The translations under genes and the position numbers were made by a program. 64,000 nucleotides of DNA from Chiua virens. Lineage: Eukaryota; Basidiomycota; Agaricomycetes; Boletales; Boletaceae. The number at the start of each line of letters is the position of its first letter. Within the stretch, counting starts at the first letter, position 1. The DNA is taken from positions 983,861-1,047,860 of the forward strand of contig JAHNUO010000015.1 in assembly GCA_019787685.1 (NCBI GenBank). Direction: 5' to 3'. Below are positions 11,302 through 23,200 of this stretch, piece by piece. Below the pieces are notes generated by a model. The model made no database searches and was not told the origin of the DNA. It saw only the letters and a program-made list of their open reading frames with translations.

Positions 11302-12593
11302 CCGCACTATTTGTCGCCATGTTCATGCGTGAGAATTCGTAATTCACTGCCTCCCCCTGAAGCAAGATATCACACCCGGGATTCACAGCAGCAATGATAG
11401 CTAGTGATAACGTGATTGTGTTCCAAGGTTGGTGATCACTGAGCGCGTAAGGTCGTTCAATCCTCGGAGAAGATAGTTCCCTTGCTATCCAGGTGATCAT
11501 GGTCAAAGCTGAAGCGCTGAAGATCCTGGGAATTCTTTGACATTCGTTGGTCATCTAGTAGTCCCTTTGTGATAATCTGGGTCAGTCACGAATCGTTACT
11601 GAAGCAGCATGAGAACTGAACATTTCACAGGGTTTGTACATGATATCAAACGATAGAAGAAGCGAAAAGTTGAGACTCGCGTTGGGGATCCGATCATCCG
11701 ACCAGAACACTGCAGTGTTGCAATCCCTAGGTAACCATGGCGGCGACTTGAGTGTGATATTTTTGTCGATCCATGGACAATGCTTACCTTGCAGGGTAAC
11801 TGCATCAAGGGAAGCAAATATGTATCGTACCTAGGCACCGGTGGCTGCTGCTCTGGCAGTGCCGCTGCTAGGCATGTGCACAGGGGAAACCGATCACATG
11901 GTGCCATCATCCGATTGCACCTTGGGCAGTTAATCAAAGGACGGTGGCACGAGTTGCGTGCCACCCCGCCGACGCTGGCCAAGAACAGAACTGGCTACTA
12001 TTGAAAGAAATTTCGGTGCCTACTACACTGATACAATTGCGATGCGCCAGCACCACTGCAGCCGTGTAGTAAGGTAAGCACCGCACACATGAGAGGTTCG
12101 TGGAATAAGACAGTATTATTAGAAACATATGAGTGTTACCAGTGACTTGAGACGCTCGGAGCGCGGATCCGAGGAGCGGACTCGGAGTCGCGCACGATCA
12201 CGACTCGAGTTATCGATGAGTACGTACTGCATCATGGTCTGAATGTGCGTCAATGATGTTCAAATGACTAATAGCTTGCAAGTGAGAGACGAAATCAGTC
12301 CTTTTTCATTGGCTGTCAGAACCTTGGGAAACATTGCCGACTTGCTCCAATTTGTCTCCGTCACCGCGGGTCATTTTATATAAATTTGATTTGACAAATT
12401 ATCGCGTGACTAGCTGCTGCTGCACACGGCCCGTCACGTAGGGTCATGCTGGATCCATGCAGAATGTGACGAGCTTCTGAGCGGTTTCCCGCTAGCCCGC
12501 GCACGTTCGATCTCCCCCGACGGCGCGTCGATTCCTTCAAAAGGGTTGCGACTTGAACTGATTCTTCCACTCGTGAGTCGTTGTAGCGTCTCG
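11302..12593. other. Intergenic between tandem phosphatase copies 1 and 2
   Basis: No gene recognised. The last roughly 120 bp (about 12475-12593) are duplicated upstream of copy 3 (17423-17545, inverted), so the amplified unit carried its own promoter segment. It includes TCTGAGCGGTTT and GCACGTTCGATCT in both places. Confidence 0.5.
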
Positions 12594-14687
12594 ATGAAGT
12601 TGCACTGGCTCACTCTCTTCGCAGTTCCTGCCGGCTTTCTTGGCGCGGATGCCCAGTTCATTGACATTAGCAACAGTTCTAATCCCTGGTCATGTCTCGC
12701 AGAGTCCACGGGTGTCCATGTTCCCGGAACTATTCCTTGCAACCCATACGAACCTCTCCAACAACACCTCGCTTTCGCTGGCCCGACCGGGATGACCGTT
12801 AGCTGGGAGACACATACCCAGCTCGAATCTCCGCAGGTTTGGTACGGCGAATCGCCCGCAACAGTCACCAGCGTCGCGACCGGAACCTCAACTACCTATC
12901 CTTCCTCCCGTGTATACGACAATCACGTCAAAATCACAGGACTCAAGCCGAATACAACGTACTGGTACCGTGTCTCCAACCAGTTGAGTCCCTTCGAGCT
13001 CTTTTGTCTCCGTTTCACTCACCTCACCAAATCTTATAGAAACTGCGCCGGGTGCGCGTACAAAGCACTTGATACGTTCACGACTGCCCGTGAAGCTGGT
13101 GATGAAACGCCATTCACCGTCGCGGTAGTCATCGATCTTGGGCTGATGGGCGCTGACGGCCTCAGTACCAAGGTCGGGCCATACGGAGGTGCAGCGAACC
13201 CGCTGGGACCCAATGACCTCAATACTATACAAAGTCTTATGGAGAACAAGGAGTATGTCTTTCTTCGAACTGAGCTCGCCATCTTGCTCATTCTATTTCC
13301 AGCACTTTTGACTTCATTGCCCACTTTGGCGATATCGCCTATTCCGACTATTTCATCAAGGAGAGTTGGGAAGGTTACTTTGGCAACAACAGTCTTATCC
13401 CAAACATGACGAGCGTCGTGGAAGGCTATAATGAATTGCTAGAACAGTTCTATGATCAGATGACGCCTCTCACTAACTCGAAGGCCTACATGGTTTCTGC
13501 AGGAAACCACGAGGCAAGTGTTTACCGTATTCCATCGCCAATCACTGTGATCCTCATTCCATCCCACAGGCCAACTGTGATAACGGGTAAGCTTTGCATA
13601 TATACTGAATGGTCGAGATCGGATTCCATGCATTTTCAGTGGAGTCACGGATTCAATCCACAACATCACGTACACCACTTCGATTTGTGTTCCCGGCCAA
13701 ATGAACTTCACTGGATATAGTGAGCTCAGCCATTGTACTTTCCTGGTTGTATAATAAACTCCTTCCCATCACACAGTCAATCACTTCCGAATGCCCTCTG
13801 ATGAATCTGGGGGTACTGGCAATTTCTGGTACTCATTCGACTACGGCCTTGCCCACTTCATTGTTCTCGATACCGAAACGGATCTTCCCGTCGGACTTCA
13901 ATCACCGGACGAGGTTGGAGGCACCGATGCCGGGGCGAACAGCGGACCGTTTGGAGCTCCAAACCAGCAATATGATTGGTTCGAGAACGATCTCGCCTCC
14001 GTCGACCGCGAAAAGACACCCTGGGTGATTGTCGGTCTCCACCGGCCATGGTACATCAGCGCCACGACCAGCAATAGGTGCTTGACTTGTCAGGAAGCGT
14101 TCGAGCCGTTAATGATCAAGTATGGGGTTGACCTGTACATGCAAGGACACATCCACGTGGGTTCCATCCGTGTTCTCCACGTCAATAATTTGGCTTAGAT
14201 TGGTGGCACAGGTGTACGAGCGGAACACGCCCATTGCCAACAGTACGTGCCAGTCTATCGGCCATGTCTAAGTTCTGAGCTCCTACTTCTTTTTCTGTTT
14301 AGATACCATCGATCCTGCCGGCCTTAACAACCCAACTGCACCCTGGAACATCGTCAATGGTGCCGCCGGTCATTATGACGGACTGGACGCGCTCACAGCG
14401 ATTCCATCCTACGCCGTTGTCGCTTGGGACACGTGAGTGCTCTTTCGTTCCTCTATATCCCTTTTCGTGCTCTTCGTTTAGTGTGCGATGCTGACGCGGA
14501 TGGCGCATATAACAGTGCTTATGGCTGGTCCCGACTGACGTTCCACAACCGAACGCATCTGACGCACGAGTTTGTCGCGAGCGCCAACGGAACCGTCCTG
14601 GATTCTGCCACCCTTTACAAGGCGCACGATTTCTCGAGTAGCAACGGAACTGGCCAGGGCCAGGGTGGAAATAGTCAGGGAAGGTGA
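12594..14687 (+). CDS. Secreted purple acid phosphatase (metallophosphoesterase), copy 2, intact
   Basis: Extracellular phosphomonoesterase. Signal peptide MKLHWLTLFAVPAGFLGADA is followed by a fibronectin-like Pap_N domain (LAFAGPTGMTVSWETH, VWYGESPATV). The dinuclear-metal core shows the five family blocks: DLG in VVIDLGLMGADG, GDIAYSDY, AGNHE, VGLHRPWY and QGHIHV. A C-terminal block YGWSRLTFHNRTHLTHEF precedes a Gly/Gln/Asn-rich tail. About eight exons. The junctions SNQ|NCAG, NK|DTFDF, GNHE|ANCDNG, NCDNG|GVTDSI, FTGY|NHFRM and QGHIHV|YERN can be read by eye. The intron after GNHE starts with GC (GCAAGT at 13514) and ends with AG, a GC-AG intron. It is convergent with copy 3 and a tandem neighbour of copy 1. 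Confidence 0.92.
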
Positions 14688-15280
14688 GCTAGAGGCTCGT
14701 GTTCTTGCGTTGGTCACTCCGTCGCATAGATACACAGTATGAGTATGAGGTGTAATTGACTTTTGACTACCCGTTCGCGATTTCGTCTCGGTGTTGAACA
14801 ACATTAAATTGAGTCCCAAGTTTTGATACGTCTGTCAATTCTAGTAATAAATGTGACTGAACAATGCTGGGGTAAATATGGCGATAAGCCCAGTACTATA
14901 CCGCCAGTGTTTGTACTTTCGGTCTCTATTTTCCTGCAGTTGTACCGTATGGTGACAAGTCATTGATCATCGTTGGGAGGGACGCGCCAGCTTGTGAATG
15001 TACCACCTTCATTATGGTTTGGTAATCCATATCCCGACGGGATAGTGTCGCCTAGCCTCTAGTAGTATGAGATCTTGATCAAGGTCGAGAAAGCCGAGTC
15101 CGATTCGGGGACTCATCTTATCAGAACATCTGTAGACGCCAACGCGTCAACTACTGTATGATCTCTCACATAGAGCTATCAAAATTCGATGACACCAATC
15201 TTGCAATACTCATCTGACTGCGTATGTATCTCTCTGACAGGGTGAAACATGATAGTGCGAGAACACGAGCCCCTTCTGCC
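14688..15280. other. Spacer between two convergent phosphatase genes
   Basis: 593 bp with no gene. It is the centre of the large inverted duplication formed by copies 2 and 3. Both 3' UTRs must end here. Confidence 0.5.
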
Positions 15281-17422
15281 TCAAATTCCCTGGCTGCTTC
15301 CATTTCCACCTTGACCGTTTCCATTTCCACCCTGCCCATTTCCGTTGCCGCTAGAGAAATCGTGTGCCTTGTACAGGGTTGCGGAATCCATGACGGTTCC
15401 GTTGGCGCTCGCGACGAACTCATGCGTCAGATGCGTCCGGTTGTGGAACGTCAGTCGGGACCAACCATAAGTACTGTTATATGTTTCATCATCGTCAGTA
15501 TCTAACGTATAACTCATCGCATGACCGCAAACGAAGAGCGGTCACCATGCCAAAAAGTACATAGAGGAAGGGGAAACACTCACTTTCCCCAAGCTACAAC
15601 GGCGAAAGTCGGGATGTAATCAAACGTGTCTAGTCCATCATAATGACCGGCGGCACCATTGACAATATTCCAAGGTGCAGTTGGGTTGTTTAGACCCGCG
15701 GGATCGACAGTATCTAGAGAAAGAAAAGAGAGGCGCTCAGAACTCTTGATATGGCTGATCGACTGGCACGTACTGTTGGCGATGGGCGTATTCCGCTCGT
15801 AGACCTATAACACCCGCCTGAGCAAAATGTTGACGCGGTAAGCGCGGATGGAAACTCACGTGGACGTGTCCCTGCATGTAAAGGTCGACACCATACTTGA
15901 TCATCAACGACTCGAATGCTTCCTGACAAGTCACGCACACATCAGTACCATTGATACCGATGTACCACGGCCTGTGGAGACCGACGATCACCCAGGGTGT
16001 CTGTTCTCGGTCGATGGAGGCAAGATCGTTCTCAAACCATTCATACTGCTGGTTTGGAGCTCCGAATGGTCCATTGTTCGCCCCAGCATCAGTTCCTCCC
16101 GGCCCGTCTGGTGATTGAAGGCCATCTGGGAAATCCGTCTCGCTATCGAGAATAATGAAGTGCGCAAGCCCGTAGTCGAATGAGTACCAGAAATTGCCAA
16201 TACCCCCAGATTCGTCAGAGGGCATTCGGAAGTGGTTGACTGTGTGATGGGAAGGAAGTTCATTATACACCCAGAACATATGTACGATGGCTAAACTCAC
16301 TATATCCAGTGAAGTTCACCTGGCCCGGAACACATATCGAGGTGGTGTACGTGATGTTGTGGACTGAATCCGTGGTTCCGCTAACAATGTATGGAATCAA
16401 ATTTCGAGTATCGAGTATGTATGCAAAGCTTACCCGTTATCACAGTTGGCCTGTTGGACGTTGAGAAAACCATGGTTGGGGATTGGACACGGAAATACTT
16501 ACCTCGTGGTTTCCTGCGGCAACCATGTAAGCCTTCGAGCTAGTGAGAGGCGTCATCTGGTCATAGAATTGTTCCAGCAGGACATTGTAGCCTTCTACGA
16601 CGCTCGTTACATTCGGGATCAGGCTACTGTTTCCAAAGTACCCTTGCCAACTCTCCTTGATGAAGTAGTCAGAATAGGCGATATCACCGAAGTGAGCAAT
16701 GAAGTCAAAAGTGCTGAGTTGGATCAGAAAGACGACGAGACCGTTCAAGAAGAGACATACTCCTTGTTCTCCATAAGACTTTGTATAGTATTGAGGTCAT
16801 TGGGTCCCAGTGGGTTCGCTGCACCTCCATATGGTCCAACCTTGGTACTGAGGCCGTCGGAACCCATTAACCCGAGATCAATGACAACTGCGATGGTGAA
16901 TGGCGTTTCATCACCAGCTTCACGGGCAGTTATGAACGTATCAAGCGCTCTGTACGCGCACCCGGGACAGTTTCTGTAACATTGTGGTGAGACATGTGGC
17001 ACGGAGACGTGCAAGAGTCCGAAGGGACTCAACTGGTTGGAGACACGGTACCAGTATTTGGTATTTGGCTTGAGTCTCGTGATTTTGACGTGGTTGTCAT
17101 ATACACGAGAGGAAGGATATGTGGTTGAGGTTCCGGTCGCGACGCTGGTGAGCGTTGTGGGTGATTCGCCATACCAGACCTGCGGAGATTCGAGCTGGGT
17201 ATGTGTCTCCCAGCTAACGGTCATCCCGGTCGGTCCAGCGAAAGCGAGGTGTTGTTGGAGAGGCTCGTATGGGTTACAAGGAATAGTTCCGGGAACATGG
17301 ACACCCGTGGACTCTGCGAGACATGACCAGGGATTAGAACTGTTGCTAATGTCAATTAACTGAGCACCCGCGCCAAGAAAGCCGGCAGGAACTGCGAAGA
17401 GGGTGAGCCAGTGCAACTTCAT
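15281..17422 (-). CDS. Secreted purple acid phosphatase (metallophosphoesterase), copy 3, intact
   Basis: Very close paralogue of copy 2. Signal peptide MKLHWLTLFAVPAGFLGAGA; start at 17422 chosen by match to copy 2, although the frame is open 7 codons further. All metal-ligand blocks are present: VVIDLGLMGSDG, GDIAYSDY, AGNHE, VGLHRPWY and QGHVHV. Introns lie at the same places. Here the intron after GNHE has a normal GTAAGT donor, unlike copy 2. The tail holds repeated GNGQGG units, longer than in copy 2, which suggests a length-variable minisatellite in the last exon. The protein should be secreted and release phosphate outside the cell. Which copy is expressed cannot be seen. Confidence 0.92.
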
Positions 17423-18199
17423 CGAGACGCTACAATGGCTCACGGATGGGGAAATGAGTTCGAATTGTAACGCCTTTTATTAATCGTCCATCGGAGGTAG
17501 ATCGAACGTGCTCGTGCCAGTGGGAAAACCGCTCAGAAACGCTGTCAAGTCTCGTATGGATTCATCATGACCCTCCTTGACGTGTACAGTTGAGATAATC
17601 ACGCGGTGATCTGGACATCCCCTTGGCGCGGAAGTTGGCGATTGTTTGGTCAACAGCCAGCGTAGTAACTTACATAAATTAAAAAGGACTCACAGTCAGC
17701 TTGAACTCACCAAACGCTTATCCCACAAGACTAAGTAGTAAGTACCATCTTGTTTTCAACTATGATCGGCACATGTATATGAACGCATAATCATAAGCGC
17801 CATTGGTAATTATACTTGTCCGAATGGTAAGTACTCACTGCTTCGAGTCCGCCACAGTAACCATGACATTGACAATGTGCACAGACCGCTTTCTCGCAGG
17901 CAGTGGCGTTATATCTGCGACGGAACCCGTCTGTAATACTCTAAGTGGCGACTTGGTTGGTTACTCAACGTTCCGTGCGAATCACGTTTCGTCCGCGACG
18001 TCTCAGGGTGATCATTGGCTGATCCAGCATTGCGGGACAACCATCAACGCATCATCCCTAAGAATTTTCCCACTCGCCGCACGTTTGACTTTCCTCTCCA
18101 TCACCCAGACACGGCCGCGGCTGTAGCTTTCCTGCATGATACGTTGAGGCAAGTTCTCTAGCCCATGCATCGAATCGTCATGTTATCGCGTCTCCTCTC
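17423..18199. other. Upstream region of phosphatase copy 3
   Basis: The first roughly 120 bp share sequence with the region upstream of copy 2. The rest shows no gene. Confidence 0.45.
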
Positions 18200-18640
18200 A
18201 TCACGGTTGCAACTGTGTCAGTGTCCACGGTTTCGACCCTTCGGCATGCATGTCCCTGGCAGTCATTTTCTGCCCTCCCAGTGAACCTCTCCGCAGCACG
18301 TTTCATTTGGTGGTCTGTCTGGAGTGTGACCGTTTACTGGAGCACTTACGCCTACTCGACCCTCCACAAGTCTGATATGGCACATCGCGACGGGAAACTC
18401 ACTCACCGATCCATCCTCCCGTGTATACTATAATCACGTCAAAGTCACGGAATTCAAGCTACATACCACACATCGTGTTCCCACTGGTCGACTCCCTTCG
18501 GTGTTTGTCTCCCATTTCATCCATCTCACCACAATCCTACAATATTTTCCCCTGGTGCACGTACAGAACTGCTGATACGTTCACAGCCATTCGCGCCCAC
18601 CCTGAGGTTGTCGTTCGTGCTACCCGTGACAAGGGACTCA
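18200..18640 (+). pseudogene. Relict of a fourth phosphatase copy
   Basis: Strongly diverged but alignable to exon 1 and the start of exon 2 of the phosphatase genes. Matching blocks include GAACCTCTCC, GTGACCGTTTACTGGAGCAC (compare the TVSW region), CCTCCCGTGTATAC followed by AATCACGTCAAA (the VYDNHVKI block) and GATACGTTCAC (DTFT). No open frame remains. The order and spacing of the blocks match the intact copies, so this is an old dead copy on the plus strand. Confidence 0.75.
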
Positions 18641-19191
18641 AAGTACGTGGCTATATTTCGGTCGTCATCACACGTCCGTATTCCGGACATCCGAGCCAAT
18701 TTAGACGTCGAGATGGAGCTGGTGATGACCTATTACGGGTCAGCTTTTGGGATACTATAGGCATGGGCATGCTGGCGGCCAGCGGCCAGCTAGCGTGCGC
18801 GGTGCTGGAAGAAGTGTGCGTGAAGATTGATCCACATTTGCACGTTCAAACACGTTACTACGAACAAATCAAGCCGTCCAATTTACATTATTTACATTCC
18901 AGAGTGATTGCCACTGCGAGATCAGCCCGAGACTACCGACACGTTTATCGTGCGCAGATTTCACGCGTGGTGTACATAGCATAGGTTTCTTTCTAAGAAA
19001 TATAGTCAGCATTGACTTTGCTCACCTTGAACAAATTGAAATTATCTGTTCGCGGCGGGTGGATGCAATTGAGCTGAATAGCTCCGGTGGACCTCCATGG
19101 TGGTGCAAAGGTGTGCACCATTTTGGTGTTCGAGGATGTCGCCACGTGGTGTTGAGGATTCTTGGAATAGACGACAGGCACACGATACTAA
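18641..19191. other. Intergenic, no gene seen
   Basis: No gene, repeat or RNA recognised between the phosphatase relict and the foldback element. Confidence 0.4.
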
Positions 19192-19862
19192 CACCACAGA
19201 TTTTTTGTGATTTAAGATAGGTTCATACTATGGTCGAAATGTGAATCCTGTACTTTGAATACAACTTGTCATTCAGAACATGTTTGAATTTTATGTCTGA
19301 ACGTATCACTAAATTTTGGCCTAAACTTTGCATATCCATGTACGTATCAACTCGGTCAATATGTAGTGTAATATTTGAAATTTACTATTGGTCAGAATGT
19401 AACTGTAAATGCCAAATTTGGGCTTGTCATATAAACCCTAATAATACTTCAAGTCTTGGTGTGGTCTGTGTGGCAGACAAAATATGAAGTACAGTCATTA
19501 ACCACCATTTGAATGCAACATCATTGCTTGAGCCAAAACCAAGAGAACTGAATGATTGCAAATACTTCATATTTTGTCCACCACACAAGCCACAGCAAGA
19601 CTTGAAGTATTATTAGGGTTTATATGACAAGCCCAAATTTGGCATTTACAGTTACATTCTGACCAATAGTAAATTTCAAATATTACACTACATGTTGACC
19701 GAGTTGATACGTACATGGATATGCAAAGTTTAGGCCAAAATTTAGTGATACGTTCAGACATAAAATTCAAACATGTTCTGAATGACAAGTTGTATTCAAA
19801 GTACAGGATTCACATTTCGACCATAGTATGAACCTATCTTAAATCACAAAAAATCTGTGGTG
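19192..19862. mobile_element. Foldback/MITE-like element with ~300 bp terminal inverted repeats
   Basis: Left arm 19192-19491 and right arm 19563-19862 are reverse complements with only a few mismatches; the loop is about 71 bp. The outer ends read CACCACAGATTTTTTGTGAT and its complement. TAA lies on both sides (19189-19191 and 19863-19865), a likely 3-bp target-site duplication. A 73-codon open frame occurs in each arm (the two translations differ at about 4 residues), but it is the same palindromic DNA and is not taken as a gene. No transposase is present, so it would be non-autonomous. TAA duplications fit PIF/Harbinger-type elements, while ends starting CAC also recall CACTA elements, so the superfamily is open. 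Confidence 0.88.
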
Positions 19863-20234
19863 TAACGGTAGAAGCAAATATCAGGTCACGGTACATCGTA
19901 TCAGCGCACAATGTGAGAATCGACTCAATTGCTTGTCGACGCGGACATGCACTGGCAGTCTGGCACGAAGGTGTTCTCGCTGCTCCGAAATCGATCTACG
20001 CACAATTTGCTGCGATATTCACAGTTTGGGGTATTATCATTACAAGAAAGTCCGTCGTAATTGACTGTAAGTTGACACAACGAACTCGTAAACTTGTCAG
20101 CCACTGTAAGTCACATTCAAGTAGAGAAAAGGGGGATCAGCATAGGAGTCAATCGGCATAGGTACATAGATGGCAACAAAAATAACGGGCAAGACGGGTA
20201 TGAGGCAATGCAATGGGGTGCATTAGCAAGTTCA
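19863..20234. other. Intergenic, no gene seen
   Basis: Lies between the foldback element and the 3' end of the long Ser-rich gene. No feature recognised. Confidence 0.4.
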
Positions 20235-23200
20235 TTATGCACGGATAGGCCGCCCCGACCCCAGCGTCGGACGCCCCCTCGGCCTCGGTCGATTCAGTCG
20301 TAAACCATCCGAAGGCCTATGCCAAATCAATTATTGTGCAATTTACCATCATTGGAGAGAAGACACTCACGTTATCATCGATCCTTGCGAAACGTTCACC
20401 GCTGGTGGCGCTCTGACGTTGATGTTACCGATGGTAATGCTGTTCTCCTTATTCTCAGCGCCATTGCGACCTGTGCTCCTCCTCGGCAAGCCAGACGCCC
20501 CGCGTCGTGTCGTTGGTCCGACGCGGGGCCCAGGCAGAAGTCCAAAGACACGTTCAGGCTTGTCTGAGACGAGGCACTCCTTCGACGCTGAAGCCACCGT
20601 CGACGGCACATTGGAATCAACAACAATTTGTTGCAATGCGTTAGAAAACGGCGAAGGGTGACGAAGGACTAAGCTATCAGTTGATGCCGCATTCGCGAGC
20701 GTCGCCCGTAGATGTTCTGAAGGAGAGGATGTGAATGACGTCTTGAGAGTTCGAGGGTAAGGCGAAGGCCGACTGTTAACTCGTGATCGTGCACGGCGGG
20801 GTCGAAGGTCAGATGGAAGCGGTTTATAATTCTGCAGGGAATGTTCCAGCATTGCTTGCATTCCCAATGGATGATGCGGAGGCTCGAACGCTAGTGAAGG
20901 TGTCAACGACCAAAAAAAGTTGCACACAGACCACTCACATTGAGTCGTAAAGAGCGAAAACGGCGTATCCAACCACATACGTCTGCTCTCCGTAACTGCA
21001 CCCTCTGCTTCGTCTCGGAGAGCATAATACATTCTGAGCGCTGTGATCCCCCGCTCATCGTCCCACAACGAAAACGAATCCACCGACGACGTTGCCGAAT
21101 CCACAACATACACTTGAGATGGATCTGATGTTTTTGTCGTAGCACCGTCAAACATCAGTGTATTCGAGGTAGAGCGTGGGACAGCGTGTTCCGAGGAGCT
21201 CGTGGGGGAAAGTGACGAGATCAGTTCTTCCTCGATGGTTTCGTAAATGGACGTTCTTGACGCACGAGCTTGAGATATACGGCGACGGTGACCACGATGA
21301 GCACGGTCAATTGCAGCGTTGGATGGCCGACGCGATGTAAGCAGGGTATTGAGCTGAGAGAGATCGATGCTCGACAACGATCCTTCCGAGAATGAGGAAT
21401 AGCCGTCCGAAATGGAAAGTGGCGGGGTTTCGGTCCCTGAGCTCGACGTGCATGTGCTGGACCGAGAACGGTTTGTGCAACTTGGTCGCGTAAAAACGGG
21501 CATTCGGACTACAATTCAGGATGAACACTGCTTAAAATATTACTATGCACGTACTCACATGATCCCGAGAGATCTTCGCCATTTCCCACCAGTGCTGTGG
21601 TTTCGAGGCTCTGGCGTTCGAGGAGACCGTGCTTTGCGCGAATCATGCGCTCGTCGCCAAATTTGGACGAGTCTGTAGTGGAGGCGATCGAGGGTTTCGT
21701 TTCAATGACACGTGGGATCTCGGGAGGCTCGTGATCCACTGGGTGAATGTTCTTGATACGGTTGAAGATTGTCTCAGGAGGGTTGGCCAGAATGTTCTTG
21801 CGTCGCTCCACTTGTAAGCATGGCGAACCTCCGATCATGGATGTCACGGAGCGGCGCCGTACGTGGCCACCACCGAGCATCTAGCTGCGTGTCAACCGAA
21901 GAATAGTCGAAAAAAATAGAAACCTACACTGATCATAGTGTCATCCTCCTTCGGTGGGCTATGCACACTCGGGATGCTCAGGCTGGAAATCGGGCGGTAG
22001 CGAGGAGGCTTGGCGGCCTCACCCAAGGGCTGTTCAAAGAAAGATGAATCCGTTGAGCAAACAGAGTTTCGATGACCCGTCTTCTCGAATAGGGAGTCGG
22101 TCTTCTGAGACTCGAATTGACTGTCCATAATCGAGTCATACGACGACCGCTTATCGTAATCCAAGTGTATTCGTTCCCCGCGCAAGCTACCAGCGAGGCT
22201 CGGGGGTGGCGAGGCAGAAATGGATGTTAAAGCTATGCCACATTCGAGGGCAGAATCGAGCATCTTGTCCCCCAGACCCGGTCGCCCGATATTCGTTTCC
22301 GAGAAATCACTGAGTACTGAGTCAACCGAAATGGTAGAACGAGGTCGAGCCCAAGAGAATCGTCGACAGTTTGCGACACTGCTCATGCTTGTGTTTGAGT
22401 CGCCACGGCGATGGTAGGTGGAATTGCGATTGAGCAAACTGATAGGGGGACCAACCGATATGCCAGACTCAGGGCGCCGCTGACTGCGGCTGTACGGGTG
22501 GAGGGAGGCACGAAAGTAGAAGCTGGAGGCATCGCTGTCGACTCTCCGACGGGGTTGCCGTCGGCGGATAGAGCAAAATGTATCGTCAACAGCGGTCGAC
22601 ATGGTGAACGAGAAGTCGTCTGATGAGGGCCGCTCTCGCAGGCTTGGTAGCGGGACAACAGAGGCATAGTCGAAAGGGTCTACAGAACCTCCGTGAAGGA
22701 CCTTGCCGTAAGATGAGACTGAAGCAATACTGTAGATCGAGTCTTGCTTCCGATGCCGCCGATTCGATGGCGCGGTAAGTTGTGGATAGAACCCGGGGCG
22801 GTCGTCACTGAATTCAAAACCTCGTCGCACTTCCGCGAACGAATCAAGTCCAGTGAAACTCAACACGGAACTGTTGCGATGATGTCCGGGGAGAATGTAT
22901 GAGCGTCGGACAGCATCTCGAGGCTGGGGCTTGGAACCGGCAGTAGATTCAACTTCGATAGCGTTAGCAAGAATAGATTTCATCAATGAGCTCTCGTCAC
23001 CAGTAAATAAGCCTATAGAGAGAGATCTTGCGACATTGGGGGGTGGAATGATATCGGAGAGTGTTAGCGGCGAGCCTTCTTTCGGGGACGGCTTTCCGCC
23101 AAACTTGAAGTCACGATTGAGTTCTCCGTTTGACGGACAAGCGGCAGCAGAAGGGGTGATTCGGGGGGCTCGAGGCGCGATGACATTGAGTAACTCCTCC

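Noticed and set aside
11228..11554. Minus-strand 108-codon frame between phosphatase copies 1 and 2
   Set aside because: No family motif, and it overlaps the end of the phosphatase pseudogene.
19266..19788. Two 73-codon open frames with nearly the same translation on opposite strands
   Set aside because: They are the two arms of one palindromic element; identity comes from the inverted repeat. No start context, domain or intron supports a protein.
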